From: Bacteroidota bacterium
GTDB lineage: Bacteria; Bacteroidota; Ignavibacteria; UBA10030; UBA6906
NCBI GenBank assembly: GCA_017860555.1
Contig: JAGDMJ010000070.1
Location: 1 to 10,759 of the forward strand
Direction: 5' to 3'
DNA: 10,759 bases
Shown: in pieces, positions 1 to 6,549 of the stretch
Numbering within the stretch: position 1 is the first letter of the stretch
How the letters are laid out: each line of letters begins with the position of its first letter
Translations under genes and position numbers: made by a program
The notes under the pieces: generated by a model
Database searches by the model: none
Seen by the model: only the letters and a program-made list of their open reading frames with translations
What the model was told of the DNA's origin: nothing

Positions 1-1465
1 TGAGAGAGAGCACCTGATCGAAGATCTGCCGCACAGCGCCCAGATGCTGCCGGACCGTCTCCAGCAATTCCCGGGGTGCATGCAGGTCCATGCGCCTGGC
101 AATCCCGCTCAACGTCGCATCATCCGAAGGAAGTGTGTGTGTCTGGGTGTTCAGCAGCGTCTGGAGGCGATGCTCGAGCGTCCGGTAGAAAACATAGGCG
201 CCGGTCAACACGGCTCCCTCCGGCTCGGCAAGAAGGCCGTCGCTCACGAGCGCATCGATCGCGCGCATCGTATTCGGCTCGCGGAGATTCTTCTTTTTCC
301 CCCCGTTCAGGAGCTGAAGCGCCTGGACGACGAATTCAATGTCCCGTATGCCCCCCGCCATCAATTTGATGTTCGCTTCGTCACCCACCTTGGCTTCGAT
401 GCGCGCTTTGATGCGCGCGATGGATTCCGCAGGATGGTGGAAGAATGTCCGGGGATAGACGAAGGGCTGGAGCTGGTCGATGAACTGCCGGCCGAGCGCT
501 GCATCCCCTCCCACCGGCCGGGCTTTGATCAGCATCTGCCGTTCCCAGAGCTCGCCGCGCGATTCATAGTACACTAGGAAACTGCGAAGCGAGCGGGCCA
601 GCGGGCCAGCGCCGCTTTCTGGCCGCAGCCGTGTATCCACCCGGTAGAGATATCCTTCAGCCGAGGGCTGAGAGATATTCTGCACAAGCCGTTCCGAAAG
701 CTTGTTGAAGTACTCATGATGTGAACTCGTGCGCCCGTCCGGGCCACGTGTTTCCCCCTCTTCCCCGTAGACAAAGAGGATATCGATGTCGGAGCTGTAG
801 TTCAGTTCCGATCCTCCCAGTTTCCCGAGCCCGATCACGGCGAACGGCGTGCGCGGCGGCGAAGGGTACTTCTCGGAAAGTTGATGCATGGCAACGGCCA
901 GTGCGGCATCCACGGAGAGATCGGCCAGATCGGACAACTGCAAGGTGACGCCGGCGAGGTTGGCGAATTTCATGATGTCCTGGGCTCCGATGCGCAGGAG
1001 CTCACGCCGCTGCAGCCGCTTCACAGCATCCAGCCGGCGCTCCGGCTTCTCAAACATGCGCATGAGCCGCCGGATCTCTTCCTCAAGCCTCCCCTTGCTC
1101 AGCGGTTCGTTCATCGCACTCGAGGTCGTCAGCCACCTGAAAAGCCCCGACTCCCGGACGAGGATGTCCGCGAAATACCTGGAGAATCCGAAGAGCTTCA
1201 GCAACAGCTCCATGTACGCCGGGTACTTCAGCAGGTCATTGAAGAGCGAGGCCTTGCTGAAGGATGCTTCGGTGAACCGGAGCAGATTCGTCAACGCCAT
1301 ATCGGGATCAGGAGATGCGGCAAGCTGCGCGTGAAGGGCGCGGGAGAATACGTCGACCGGCGCTTCGGCCCCGGACCTGATGAATTCTTCGTGAACGGAG
1401 AGGAGATTGCGAGACCCGGAAGCGGGATCCTGAAACAGGCTGGTCGGAATGTCGTGCTCGGGCAT
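1..1465 (-). CDS. glnE: Glutamine synthetase adenylyl-removing/adenylyltransferase GlnE, N-terminal part (runs off left edge)
   Basis: GlnE is the cytoplasmic two-headed enzyme that adds AMP to glutamine synthetase and removes it, matching ammonia assimilation to nitrogen status. The 488 codons present cover the N-terminal adenylyl-removing half; the C-terminal adenylylating half lies beyond the left edge. I read GKLGGSELNYSSDIDILF near residues 214-231, with nucleotidyltransferase aspartates D226 and D228. Further on are YRVDTRLRPESGAGPLARS, ELWERQMLIKARPV, NIKLMAGGIRDIEFVVQAL and TQTHTLPSDD, in the same order as in E. coli GlnE as I recall it. The aspartate pair sits about 50 residues later than in E. 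coli, so the N-terminus is longer. The ATG at 1465 is the earliest possible start, because an in-frame TAG lies six bases upstream. The gene diverges from the aromatic operon and is probably functionally unrelated to it. Confidence 0.93.
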   Translation of the reverse strand, partial: MPEHDIPTSLFQDPASGSRNLLSVHEEFIRSGAEAPVDVFSRALHAQLAASPDPDMALTNLLRFTEASFSKASLFNDLLKYPAYMELLLKLFGFSRYFADILVRESGLFRWLTTSSAMNEPLSKGRLEEEIRRLMRMFEKPERRLDAVKRLQRRELLRIGAQDIMKFANLAGVTLQLSDLADLSVDAALAVAMHQLSEKYPSPPRTPFAVIGLGKLGGSELNYSSDIDILFVYGEEGETRGPDGRTSSHHEYFNKLSERLVQNISQPSAEGYLYRVDTRLRPESGAGPLARSLRSFLVYYESRGELWERQMLIKARPVGGDAALGRQFIDQLQPFVYPRTFFHHPAESIARIKARIEAKVGDEANIKLMAGGIRDIEFVVQALQLLNGGKKKNLREPNTMRAIDALVSDGLLAEPEGAVLTGAYVFYRTLEHRLQTLLNTQTHTLPSDDATLSGIARRMDLHAPRELLETVRQHLGAVRQIFDQVLSL

Positions 1466-1470
1466 TGACT

Positions 1471-1499
1471 ATTGTACAAAAAAAGAGACGTATCCTCAA
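1471..1499 (-). promoter_or_regulatory. Candidate sigma70-type promoter for glnE, abutting the start codon
   Basis: On the minus strand TTGAGG (1494-1499) and TACAAT (1471-1476) are separated by exactly 17 bases, close to the sigma70 consensus. Transcription would start about seven bases past the -10 box, near 1464, which is at the glnE ATG. This implies an almost leaderless mRNA. The -10 box overlaps a perfect 8-base palindrome, TTGTACAA (1472-1479), a possible operator half or a chance palindrome. No Shine-Dalgarno sequence is visible before the ATG. This is pattern matching only. Confidence 0.4.
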
Positions 1500-1579
1500 A
1501 CCGGACAGGAGGGCGAGCTCGTTTTCACCCCTGATCTCGTCGCCTGGCTCCCTGCTTGTGTCTCCTTCCCGCCCCGACA

Positions 1580-1608
1580 TTGCTTTTCCTTCGTATCCTC
1601 TTTATATT
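1580..1608 (+). promoter_or_regulatory. Candidate sigma70-type promoter for the EthD-crotonase operon
   Basis: TTGCTT (1580-1585), a 17-base spacer and TATATT (1603-1608) form a plausible sigma70-like promoter with a strong -10 box and a half-matching -35 box. The expected start near 1615 leaves a leader of about 35 bases before the ATG at 1650. It is the best promoter-like site on the plus strand between glnE and the operon. A Bacteroidota-type promoter in this AT-rich stretch cannot be excluded. Confidence 0.4.
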
Positions 1609-1649
1609 TTCCTCTAAGCCACTGGTCCTTCACCAACCCCGGTAGAACC

Positions 1650-1952
1650 ATGGTCAAACTCGTTGCTCTCTACAAGAAGCCCTCCGAAATCGAAGAATTC
1701 GACAAGCATTACGACGCAGTGCATCTCCCGCTCGTCCGGAAGTATCCCGGCCTCCGCAAACTTGAAGTCACGCGCATCACCGGCGCCCCGATCGGGGAGA
1801 CAAAGTTTCATGTCATGGCCGAGATGTATTTCGATTCGAGGGAGGAAATGGACAAGGCTCTTGTCTCCCAGGAAGGAAAAGCGATCGCCCGCGACCTGCT
1901 GAGCTTCGCGGCTCCCCTCGTCACCGTGTTCATCGGCGAGGTGGACGGATAA
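1650..1952 (+). CDS. EthD-family small protein (dimeric alpha/beta-barrel)
   Basis: A 100-residue cytoplasmic protein with no signal peptide. It begins MVKLVALYKKPSEIEEFDKH, continues HLPLVRKYPGLRKLEVTRI, and has the later pattern FHVMAEMYFDSREEMDKAL, then a C-terminal strand VTVFIGEVDG. This is the layout of EthD-type dimeric ferredoxin-like proteins, including the conserved 'Y...H.PL....PG' pattern. The length equals the usual single-domain size. EthD relatives accompany oxidative degradation pathways but their chemistry is mostly undefined. The frame is open from 1449, but ATG 1650 is where family homology begins and it fits the promoter at 1580-1608. The only upstream purine run, GGTAG at 1641-1645, is a weak ribosome site. 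The stop codon shares one base with the start of the next gene (TAATG), so the two are probably translationally coupled and this is the first gene of the operon. An auxiliary role with acyl-CoA intermediates is inferred. Confidence 0.82.
   Translation: MVKLVALYKKPSEIEEFDKHYDAVHLPLVRKYPGLRKLEVTRITGAPIGETKFHVMAEMYFDSREEMDKALVSQEGKAIARDLLSFAAPLVTVFIGEVDG
1938..1944 (+). promoter_or_regulatory. Ribosome binding site of the BamA-like crotonase
   Basis: GAGGTGG lies inside the end of the EthD coding sequence, 7 bases before the ATG at 1952. It supports that start and re-initiation after the TAATG overlap. Confidence 0.5.
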
Positions 1953-2815
1953 TGGCAACCTACGCCGGAAAAGACCCGGGAGAATTCAGGTTCAAGAATC
2001 TCCTCTATCAAAAGGGAGACTGGCGGGCGACCATCACTATCAACCGCCCCCAGGTACACAACGCCCTGAATCTCGACACACTGCGCGAGCTCTCCGCCGC
2101 CATGCAAGACGCCGCCTGGGATGACCACGTTGCCGTTCTGATCATCACCGGAGCAGGGAACAAGGCCTTCTGTACCGGCGCGGACATGAAAGAGTGGAAA
2201 GAAGAGTTCCTCGATTCTCCCAACGATTTCTACAAATGGATGGGGGTCTTCATCGAGACCTTCGAGCGACTCCGGAATCTGGGCAAGCCGACGATCGCGC
2301 GGCTGAACGGCATGGTCGTCGGGGGCGGCAATGAGCTGCAGATGTCGTGCGACCTGGCCGTGGCGGCAAGCGACGTCATCATCAGGCATGCCGGAACATC
2401 GCGCGGGAGTGTCGCCGCGGCCGGGGCAACACAATGGCTGCCGCTCATTGTCGGCGAGAGACGGGCAAGGGAAATACTCCTGCTCAACGAGCCGATCTCG
2501 GCAAAGAAGGCGCTCGCCTGGGGACTCGTGACGGAGGTTGTGCCGCGCGCTCACCTGGACCGCGCCGTCAACCGCCTCGCCGAGAAACTGATCGACAAAC
2601 TCCCTGAATGCACACGCTATACAAAACAGCAACTGAATTTCTGGCGGGATCTCTCCTGGTCGCTCACCATCGGACACCTGCGCGACTGGCTGACCGTGCA
2701 TACGCCCGCCGAAGAGATCCGGGAAGGGATCCAGGCCTTTTCGGAAAAACGGGAGATCGACTACAGGCAGCTCCGCACACAACTGGCAAACCACAAGCGA
2801 AAGAAGAGATCATGA
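1952..2815 (+). CDS. Crotonase-superfamily enzyme, BamA/Oah (ring-opening hydrolase)-like
   Basis: A 287-residue cytoplasmic crotonase-fold protein acting on a CoA thioester. The oxyanion-hole segments AFCTGADMKEW (72-82) and VVGGGNELQMSCDLAVA (122-138) are present. E128 matches the first catalytic glutamate of enoyl-CoA hydratase. The second glutamate, expected around 148, is absent: the region reads HAGTSRGSVAAAGATQWLP (146-164), as in hydrolytic crotonases such as BamA/Oah (6-oxocyclohex-1-enecarbonyl-CoA hydrolase), and MenB also lacks this Glu. The C-terminal ECTRYTKQQLNFWRDL (219-234) and TIGHLRDWLTVH (239-250) recall BamA/Oah from memory, though those proteins are about 90 residues longer. 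The protein is therefore probably not a plain hydratase. Ring hydrolysis is a reasonable guess given paaG and a PaaA homologue nearby. The lysine/arginine-rich tail ends in an ATGA overlap with the next gene. The crotonase fold is near certain; the subfamily is moderately supported. Confidence 0.85.
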   Translation: MATYAGKDPGEFRFKNLLYQKGDWRATITINRPQVHNALNLDTLRELSAAMQDAAWDDHVAVLIITGAGNKAFCTGADMKEWKEEFLDSPNDFYKWMGVFIETFERLRNLGKPTIARLNGMVVGGGNELQMSCDLAVAASDVIIRHAGTSRGSVAAAGATQWLPLIVGERRAREILLLNEPISAKKALAWGLVTEVVPRAHLDRAVNRLAEKLIDKLPECTRYTKQQLNFWRDLSWSLTIGHLRDWLTVHTPAEEIREGIQAFSEKREIDYRQLRTQLANHKRKKRS

Positions 2816-4752
2816 AAGCGTTGCTCGCTCTCTGCACCGCTTCGGCGCTTCTTTTCATGGGATGCGGCCCGGGCGTGGGCATGGTAACGGAGGGACCGGA
2901 GTGGTCATCCATGAACGGCCCGCGTGCCCAGGATGTCTCAGCGCTCCATTTGAACGCGGATTCCACGTCGGCAATTCTGGCCGGCACAGAAGACGGCAAT
3001 GTGTACGTGTGCGCTCGCCCCGGTGAACCATGGGCGAATCTGTCGACCATCCAGCAACGAGCGAAGGTCCATCAATTCGTCCAGAATCCCGAGAGCCCTG
3101 GGAATCTCTATGCGGCCACGGAGTCGGGGCTGTTCGCATCGACGAACAATGGGACAACCTGGACCGCACGTTCAGTCGGGGCGGAGACAACAATGACCGT
3201 CGGGGTGCGCGCACTCGCGATCGACCCGTGGAACACGTCCATGATGTACACCGGCACAATCCACAAAGGGATGCGCAGATCAACCGATGGCGGCATGACC
3301 TGGACCCCGGCGAACGACGGAATCCCGGGCATGGACTCCGCTGACGTTCACGAGATTCTCATTGACCCCTCCAAACCCGACCGGATCCTGGCCGTTGCAT
3401 CGGGGCTCGGCGTCGTGCACTCAAGCGATGCCGGCAATCTCTGGAGCAGGCTCACGTCGGAATTCACGAGCACGGGCTCGTCCGTCACCACCCTCGTGCT
3501 GAACCGGCAATCGCCGTCGACCATGGTGTACGGAACAAACGCGGGCGGCATTCGCAAGTCCACAGACGGCGGCACGACCTGGAGTCCGACGAGGCTTGGT
3601 TCGGCGGAGGGAAACGTTCTTTCGCTTTCGACAATCCCCGGGCAGCCAGACGCTCTCCTCGCCGGGACCGAAGGTGGACTGCTCATCTCCACCGATTTCG
3701 GCACGAGCTGGAGAAACATTTCCGGGACCCTCCCCCGCATCCCGCTCGCCGCAATGGTTTCGCCGGACGGCAAAACTTTTTTTGCCTACGGTGAGGGCAT
3801 CGGACTGCAGCAATCGAATGATAGCGGTGCAACCTGGACAGACATCAGCTCCGGCCTCGGCGGGGCCACCGTTCGCCTGGTGACCACCGACGAGAAGAGC
3901 GAACGTGTCTATGCTGCCCTCCGCCATACGGTCCTGACGTACGATCCCGCAACCGGATTGTGGCGATCAGCCAGCTCGGGCCTGTCGGGCGGGGCAATCA
4001 CGTCTCTGGTCGTCGACAGGGACTCCCCCCTGCACCTCTTCGCGGCAACGTCGCTGGGCGGGTTCCAGTCCAAAGATGGCGGACAAACATGGCAGCCAGC
4101 CACCCGCAACACGCGCGTCACACCAACGATTCTCGAGCCTCATCCACGTATCCGTACCCGAATGCTGGCGTCAGGAACTCAAGGCCTCGATGTCTCGACC
4201 GACAAAGGGACCACCTGGCAACAAGTGAAACCTTTCGGAGCGAAGTTCCAGATTAGTTCGTTCACGTTCTCTCCGACCAACACCGGCGTCATCTACGCGG
4301 CGGCATCGCAGGCGGCGTTGATAAGCCGGGATGGCGGGCTCGTCTGGGAGTCCTCCCGCTACGGCCTCCAGGGGGAAGAAATCTCTGCTGTCACGCTGGA
4401 CGACCGGAATCCCTCCGTTGTCTACGCGTGGACCTCCTCCGGCGACGGCTACCGGTCTCTGGATGCGGGACTTGAATGGAACAGGTACAGCCCGCCATGG
4501 AAGCAGAACGATACCGTGCTTGTCGCCTATGACCGCTATGAACCGTCAAGCGTCGTTGCGCTCGTCAACGGACAGAACATCTACTACTCCTCCACGGGAG
4601 GCGGAGCCTGGTTCCCCCTCCCCTCGGCAAAGCTGGACGCCCGGGCGCAATCGCTCTGGTGGAACGCTCCTGAGGCCTTGCTGTATGTTGGCACGCGCGC
4701 AAAAGGCGTGTACCGCATTTCTCTCGGGAAAAGCCTGAAGGAATTGCCCTAG
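2812..4752 (+). CDS. Asp-box (BNR/sortilin-type) beta-propeller protein, probable lipoprotein
   Basis: A 646-residue protein with no recognised enzymatic role. The start at 2812 is chosen over the longer frame open from 2608 because it yields an export signal: basic MK, hydrophobic ALLALCTASALLFMG, then Cys18. The lipobox is atypical, with Phe at -3 and Met at -2. The body is a tandem series of Asp-box repeats (S-x-D-x-G-x-x-W). Clear copies lie at residues 110, 157, 204, 250, 293, 335, 420, 462, 505 and 549. Degenerate copies lie near 67, 376 and 593. The spacing is 42-47 residues, so about 13 blades, perhaps two stacked seven-bladed propellers as in sortilin/GH74-like folds. I cannot identify sialidase or GH74 catalytic residues, so a glycosidase call is not justified. 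The start overlaps the preceding crotonase stop (ATGA), which is unusual for an exported protein among CoA enzymes. Confidence 0.85.
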   Translation: MKALLALCTASALLFMGCGPGVGMVTEGPEWSSMNGPRAQDVSALHLNADSTSAILAGTEDGNVYVCARPGEPWANLSTIQQRAKVHQFVQNPESPGNLYAATESGLFASTNNGTTWTARSVGAETTMTVGVRALAIDPWNTSMMYTGTIHKGMRRSTDGGMTWTPANDGIPGMDSADVHEILIDPSKPDRILAVASGLGVVHSSDAGNLWSRLTSEFTSTGSSVTTLVLNRQSPSTMVYGTNAGGIRKSTDGGTTWSPTRLGSAEGNVLSLSTIPGQPDALLAGTEGGLLISTDFGTSWRNISGTLPRIPLAAMVSPDGKTFFAYGEGIGLQQSNDSGATWTDISSGLGGATVRLVTTDEKSERVYAALRHTVLTYDPATGLWRSASSGLSGGAITSLVVDRDSPLHLFAATSLGGFQSKDGGQTWQPATRNTRVTPTILEPHPRIRTRMLASGTQGLDVSTDKGTTWQQVKPFGAKFQISSFTFSPTNTGVIYAAASQAALISRDGGLVWESSRYGLQGEEISAVTLDDRNPSVVYAWTSSGDGYRSLDAGLEWNRYSPPWKQNDTVLVAYDRYEPSSVVALVNGQNIYYSSTGGGAWFPLPSAKLDARAQSLWWNAPEALLYVGTRAKGVYRISLGKSLKELP

Positions 4753-4766
4753 CGCAACGGAGCTTT

Positions 4767-4782
4767 CATCCGCGGCCGGATG
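4767..4782 (+). other. Perfect 6-bp hairpin in the only sizeable gap of the operon
   Basis: CATCCG (4767-4772), loop CGGC and CGGATG (4777-4782) pair perfectly, 14 bases past the propeller-protein stop. No T-run follows, so it is not a standard intrinsic terminator. It could protect an mRNA end, mark a processing site or weaken read-through between the two halves of the operon. A GC-rich chance palindrome is also possible. Confidence 0.3.
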
Positions 4783-4829
4783 TCCGCCCGGCAACTGAAT
4801 GCATCTCCACTCAATCGAAGACCGACTCC

Positions 4830-5594
4830 ATGTACATAACCGTCTCTATAGAAAATGGCTACGCAACCGTTCAATGGAACCGGCCAGAAGTTCTCAACGC
4901 GCTGAACACGGCGCTCATGGCAGAGTTGACGGACACCCTGGAAGCATTGGACAAAGACGACCAGGTGCGTTGCATCATCCTGACAGGGAATGAAGCAGCC
5001 TTTGCCGCGGGGGCGGACATCAAGGAGATGGCCGAAGCGTCAGCAGTAGAGATGCTGCTCCATGACCAGTTCGCCCGGTGGGACCGCATCAGGAAAATCA
5101 AGAAGCCGCTGATCGCCGCAGTGAGCGGCTTTGCACTTGGCGGAGGTTGCGAGCTGGCCATGGCCTGCGACATCATCATCGCCTCCGAAACAGCACGGTT
5201 TGGGCAGCCAGAGATTACCATCGGTGTCATGCCCGGAGCGGGCGGAACCCAGCGCCTGACCAGGGCGATTGGGAAAGCCAGGGCCATGGAAATCGTCCTG
5301 ACCGGACGGTTCATCACCTCCCGGGAAGCCTGCAACGCCGGCCTCGTCAACAAAGTGGTTCCCGATGAAGCCGTGATGGATGAAGCGCGTCGACTCGCGC
5401 ACGAGATCGCATCGCGCCCCCCTGTTGCCGTGAGACTCGCGAAGGAGTCGGTGCTCAAAGCATTCGACACAACACTGGAAGGCGGACTGGAATTCGAGCG
5501 CAAGAATTTCTACCTGCTCTTCGCATCTGAGGATCAGAAGGAAGGTATGAAGGCCTTCACCGAGAAACGCAAACCTGCCTGGAAGGGACGATGA
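4830..5594 (+). CDS. paaF: Enoyl-CoA hydratase, PaaF-like
   Basis: A 254-residue cytoplasmic enzyme of the classic short-chain type, adding water across 2-enoyl-CoA double bonds in beta-oxidation-like steps. Oxyanion-hole segments AFAAGADIKEMAEAS (57-71) and FALGGGCELAMACDIII (101-117) are intact. Both catalytic glutamates are present: E108 in GGGCEL and E128 in FGQPEI, followed by MPGAGGTQRLTRAIG. The C-terminus ends EGMKAFTEKRKPAWKGR, the usual family end. AGADIKEMAE and the KR-x-P-x-x-KGR ending resemble E. coli PaaF as recalled. Next to a PaaG homologue the PaaF role (hydration of 2,3-dehydroadipyl-CoA) is likely, but a general enoyl-CoA hydratase cannot be excluded from sequence alone. 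The ribosome site is weak (CGAAG, about 9 bases upstream). The stop overlaps the next start in ATGATGA, so the following reductase is translationally coupled. Confidence 0.9.
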   Translation: MYITVSIENGYATVQWNRPEVLNALNTALMAELTDTLEALDKDDQVRCIILTGNEAAFAAGADIKEMAEASAVEMLLHDQFARWDRIRKIKKPLIAAVSGFALGGGCELAMACDIIIASETARFGQPEITIGVMPGAGGTQRLTRAIGKARAMEIVLTGRFITSREACNAGLVNKVVPDEAVMDEARRLAHEIASRPPVAVRLAKESVLKAFDTTLEGGLEFERKNFYLLFASEDQKEGMKAFTEKRKPAWKGR

Positions 5595-6538
5595 TGATCC
5601 GACGAGACTTCTTGAAACAGACGTTCGCCGCAACAGCGGCGGCACACATTCTTCCCTGGAGCTTCATGGATACGGTTATGCATGAGTCCATACCGCGACG
5701 GCCTTACGCCGGCGATGTTGAACTGTCCATCATAGGTTTCGGCGCCATCGTGGTGATGGGATTGGAGCAGCGCGAGGCGGACCGGATTGTCGCTGAGGTG
5801 TTCGACAGAGGGATCAACTACTTCGATGTCGCCCCCTCGTACGGCGACGGCGAAGCCGAGACTAAACTCGGGCCAGCTCTCAAGACGTGGCGGGGCAAGG
5901 CCTTTCTCGCCTGCAAGACGATGGCGCGTGATGCAAAGGGCGCCCGGACCGAGCTCGAGCGATCGCTCAAGCGGCTGCGCACGGATCATCTCGACCTCTA
6001 CCAATTCCACGCCGTTACACGGATGGAGGAGGTGGAGCAGATTTTCGCGCCTTCGGGGGCGCTCGAGACGTTCGTCAAGGCGCGCAAGGAAGGAAAGATC
6101 AACCATATCGGCTTCTCCGCACACTCCGAGGAAGCGGCACTCTCCATGCTCGACCGCTTCCATTTCGACTCGATCCTTTTTCCCACGAACTTCGTCTGCT
6201 TCGAACGGGGGCACTTCGGCCCGCGGGTGATCGCTCGTGCGAAGGAGACAGGGACTGCACGTCTGGCCCTGAAAGCCATGGCCTATACTCCCTGGCCAGA
6301 AGGGGAACCGCGCCCCTTCAAGAAGTGCTGGTACAAGCCGATCAGCGACCCCGAATTGGCCGGGCTCGCGCTGCGGTTCACACTATCGGAAGATATCACG
6401 GCAGCGATCCCTCCAGGTGAAGAGAGCCTCTATCGCATCGCGCTGAACGCTGCACAAGGATTCAAACCGTTAACCGCCACTGAGCGTCAACAGCTGATCC
6501 GGCACGCCGCGACCCTTGACCCGCTTTTCAGAACGTGA
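5591..6538 (+). CDS. Aldo/keto reductase with twin-arginine (Tat) signal
   Basis: A 315-residue aldo/keto reductase. These (alpha/beta)8-barrel enzymes reduce aldehydes or ketones with NAD(P)H. The catalytic tetrad is complete: D79 and Y84 in NYFDVAPSYGDGE, K109 in FLACKTM and H140 in LYQFHAV. The N-terminus RRDFLKQTFAATAAAHILP is a textbook Tat signal (RR-x-FLK, then a hydrophobic stretch), so export of the folded, cofactor-loaded enzyme is predicted. Barrel homology starts only near residue 45 (LSIIGFG), leaving room for the signal. No CxxCxxC cluster, seen in some related exported reductases, is evident near the C-terminus. Two start codons overlap the upstream stop. The second ATG (5594) has slightly better spacing from GGAAGGG, and the choice changes one residue. 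The substrate is unknown. Its place between paaF- and paaG-like genes suggests co-regulation but not a pathway step. Confidence 0.9.
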   Translation: MMIRRDFLKQTFAATAAAHILPWSFMDTVMHESIPRRPYAGDVELSIIGFGAIVVMGLEQREADRIVAEVFDRGINYFDVAPSYGDGEAETKLGPALKTWRGKAFLACKTMARDAKGARTELERSLKRLRTDHLDLYQFHAVTRMEEVEQIFAPSGALETFVKARKEGKINHIGFSAHSEEAALSMLDRFHFDSILFPTNFVCFERGHFGPRVIARAKETGTARLALKAMAYTPWPEGEPRPFKKCWYKPISDPELAGLALRFTLSEDITAAIPPGEESLYRIALNAAQGFKPLTATERQQLIRHAATLDPLFRT

Positions 6539-6540
6539 GG
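6537..6540 (+). promoter_or_regulatory. Ribosome binding site deciding the paaG start
   Basis: GAGG overlaps the aldo/keto reductase stop codon and sits 9 bases before ATG 6550. It favours that start over the in-frame GTG at 6535, which would precede its own ribosome site and add five residues not typical of the family. Confidence 0.45.
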
Positions 6541-6549
6541 ACCCCGTCC

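Noticed and set aside
44..577. Plus-strand open frame opposite glnE, as also at 881-1468
   Set aside because: The minus strand carries an uninterrupted GlnE reading with all family motifs. These plus frames show no domain pattern and are antisense shadows in GC-rich DNA.
1465..1496. Plus-strand TTGACT ... TATCCT as a promoter
   Set aside because: The spacer is about 20 bases, too long for sigma70, and a better-spaced site lies at 1580-1608.
1808..2794. 328-codon minus-strand open frame opposite the BamA-like crotonase
   Set aside because: No recognisable motif; low-complexity composition typical of the reverse frame of a GC-rich gene, and the plus strand is a clear crotonase.
2608..2811. 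N-terminal extension of the propeller protein from an upstream ATG
   Set aside because: It would overlap the crotonase by about 200 bases and bury the export signal inside the protein.
2812..4752. Sialidase or GH74 xyloglucanase
   Set aside because: Asp boxes are structural and occur in many non-enzymatic propellers; no arginine triad, FRIP motif or recognisable catalytic aspartate pair was found.
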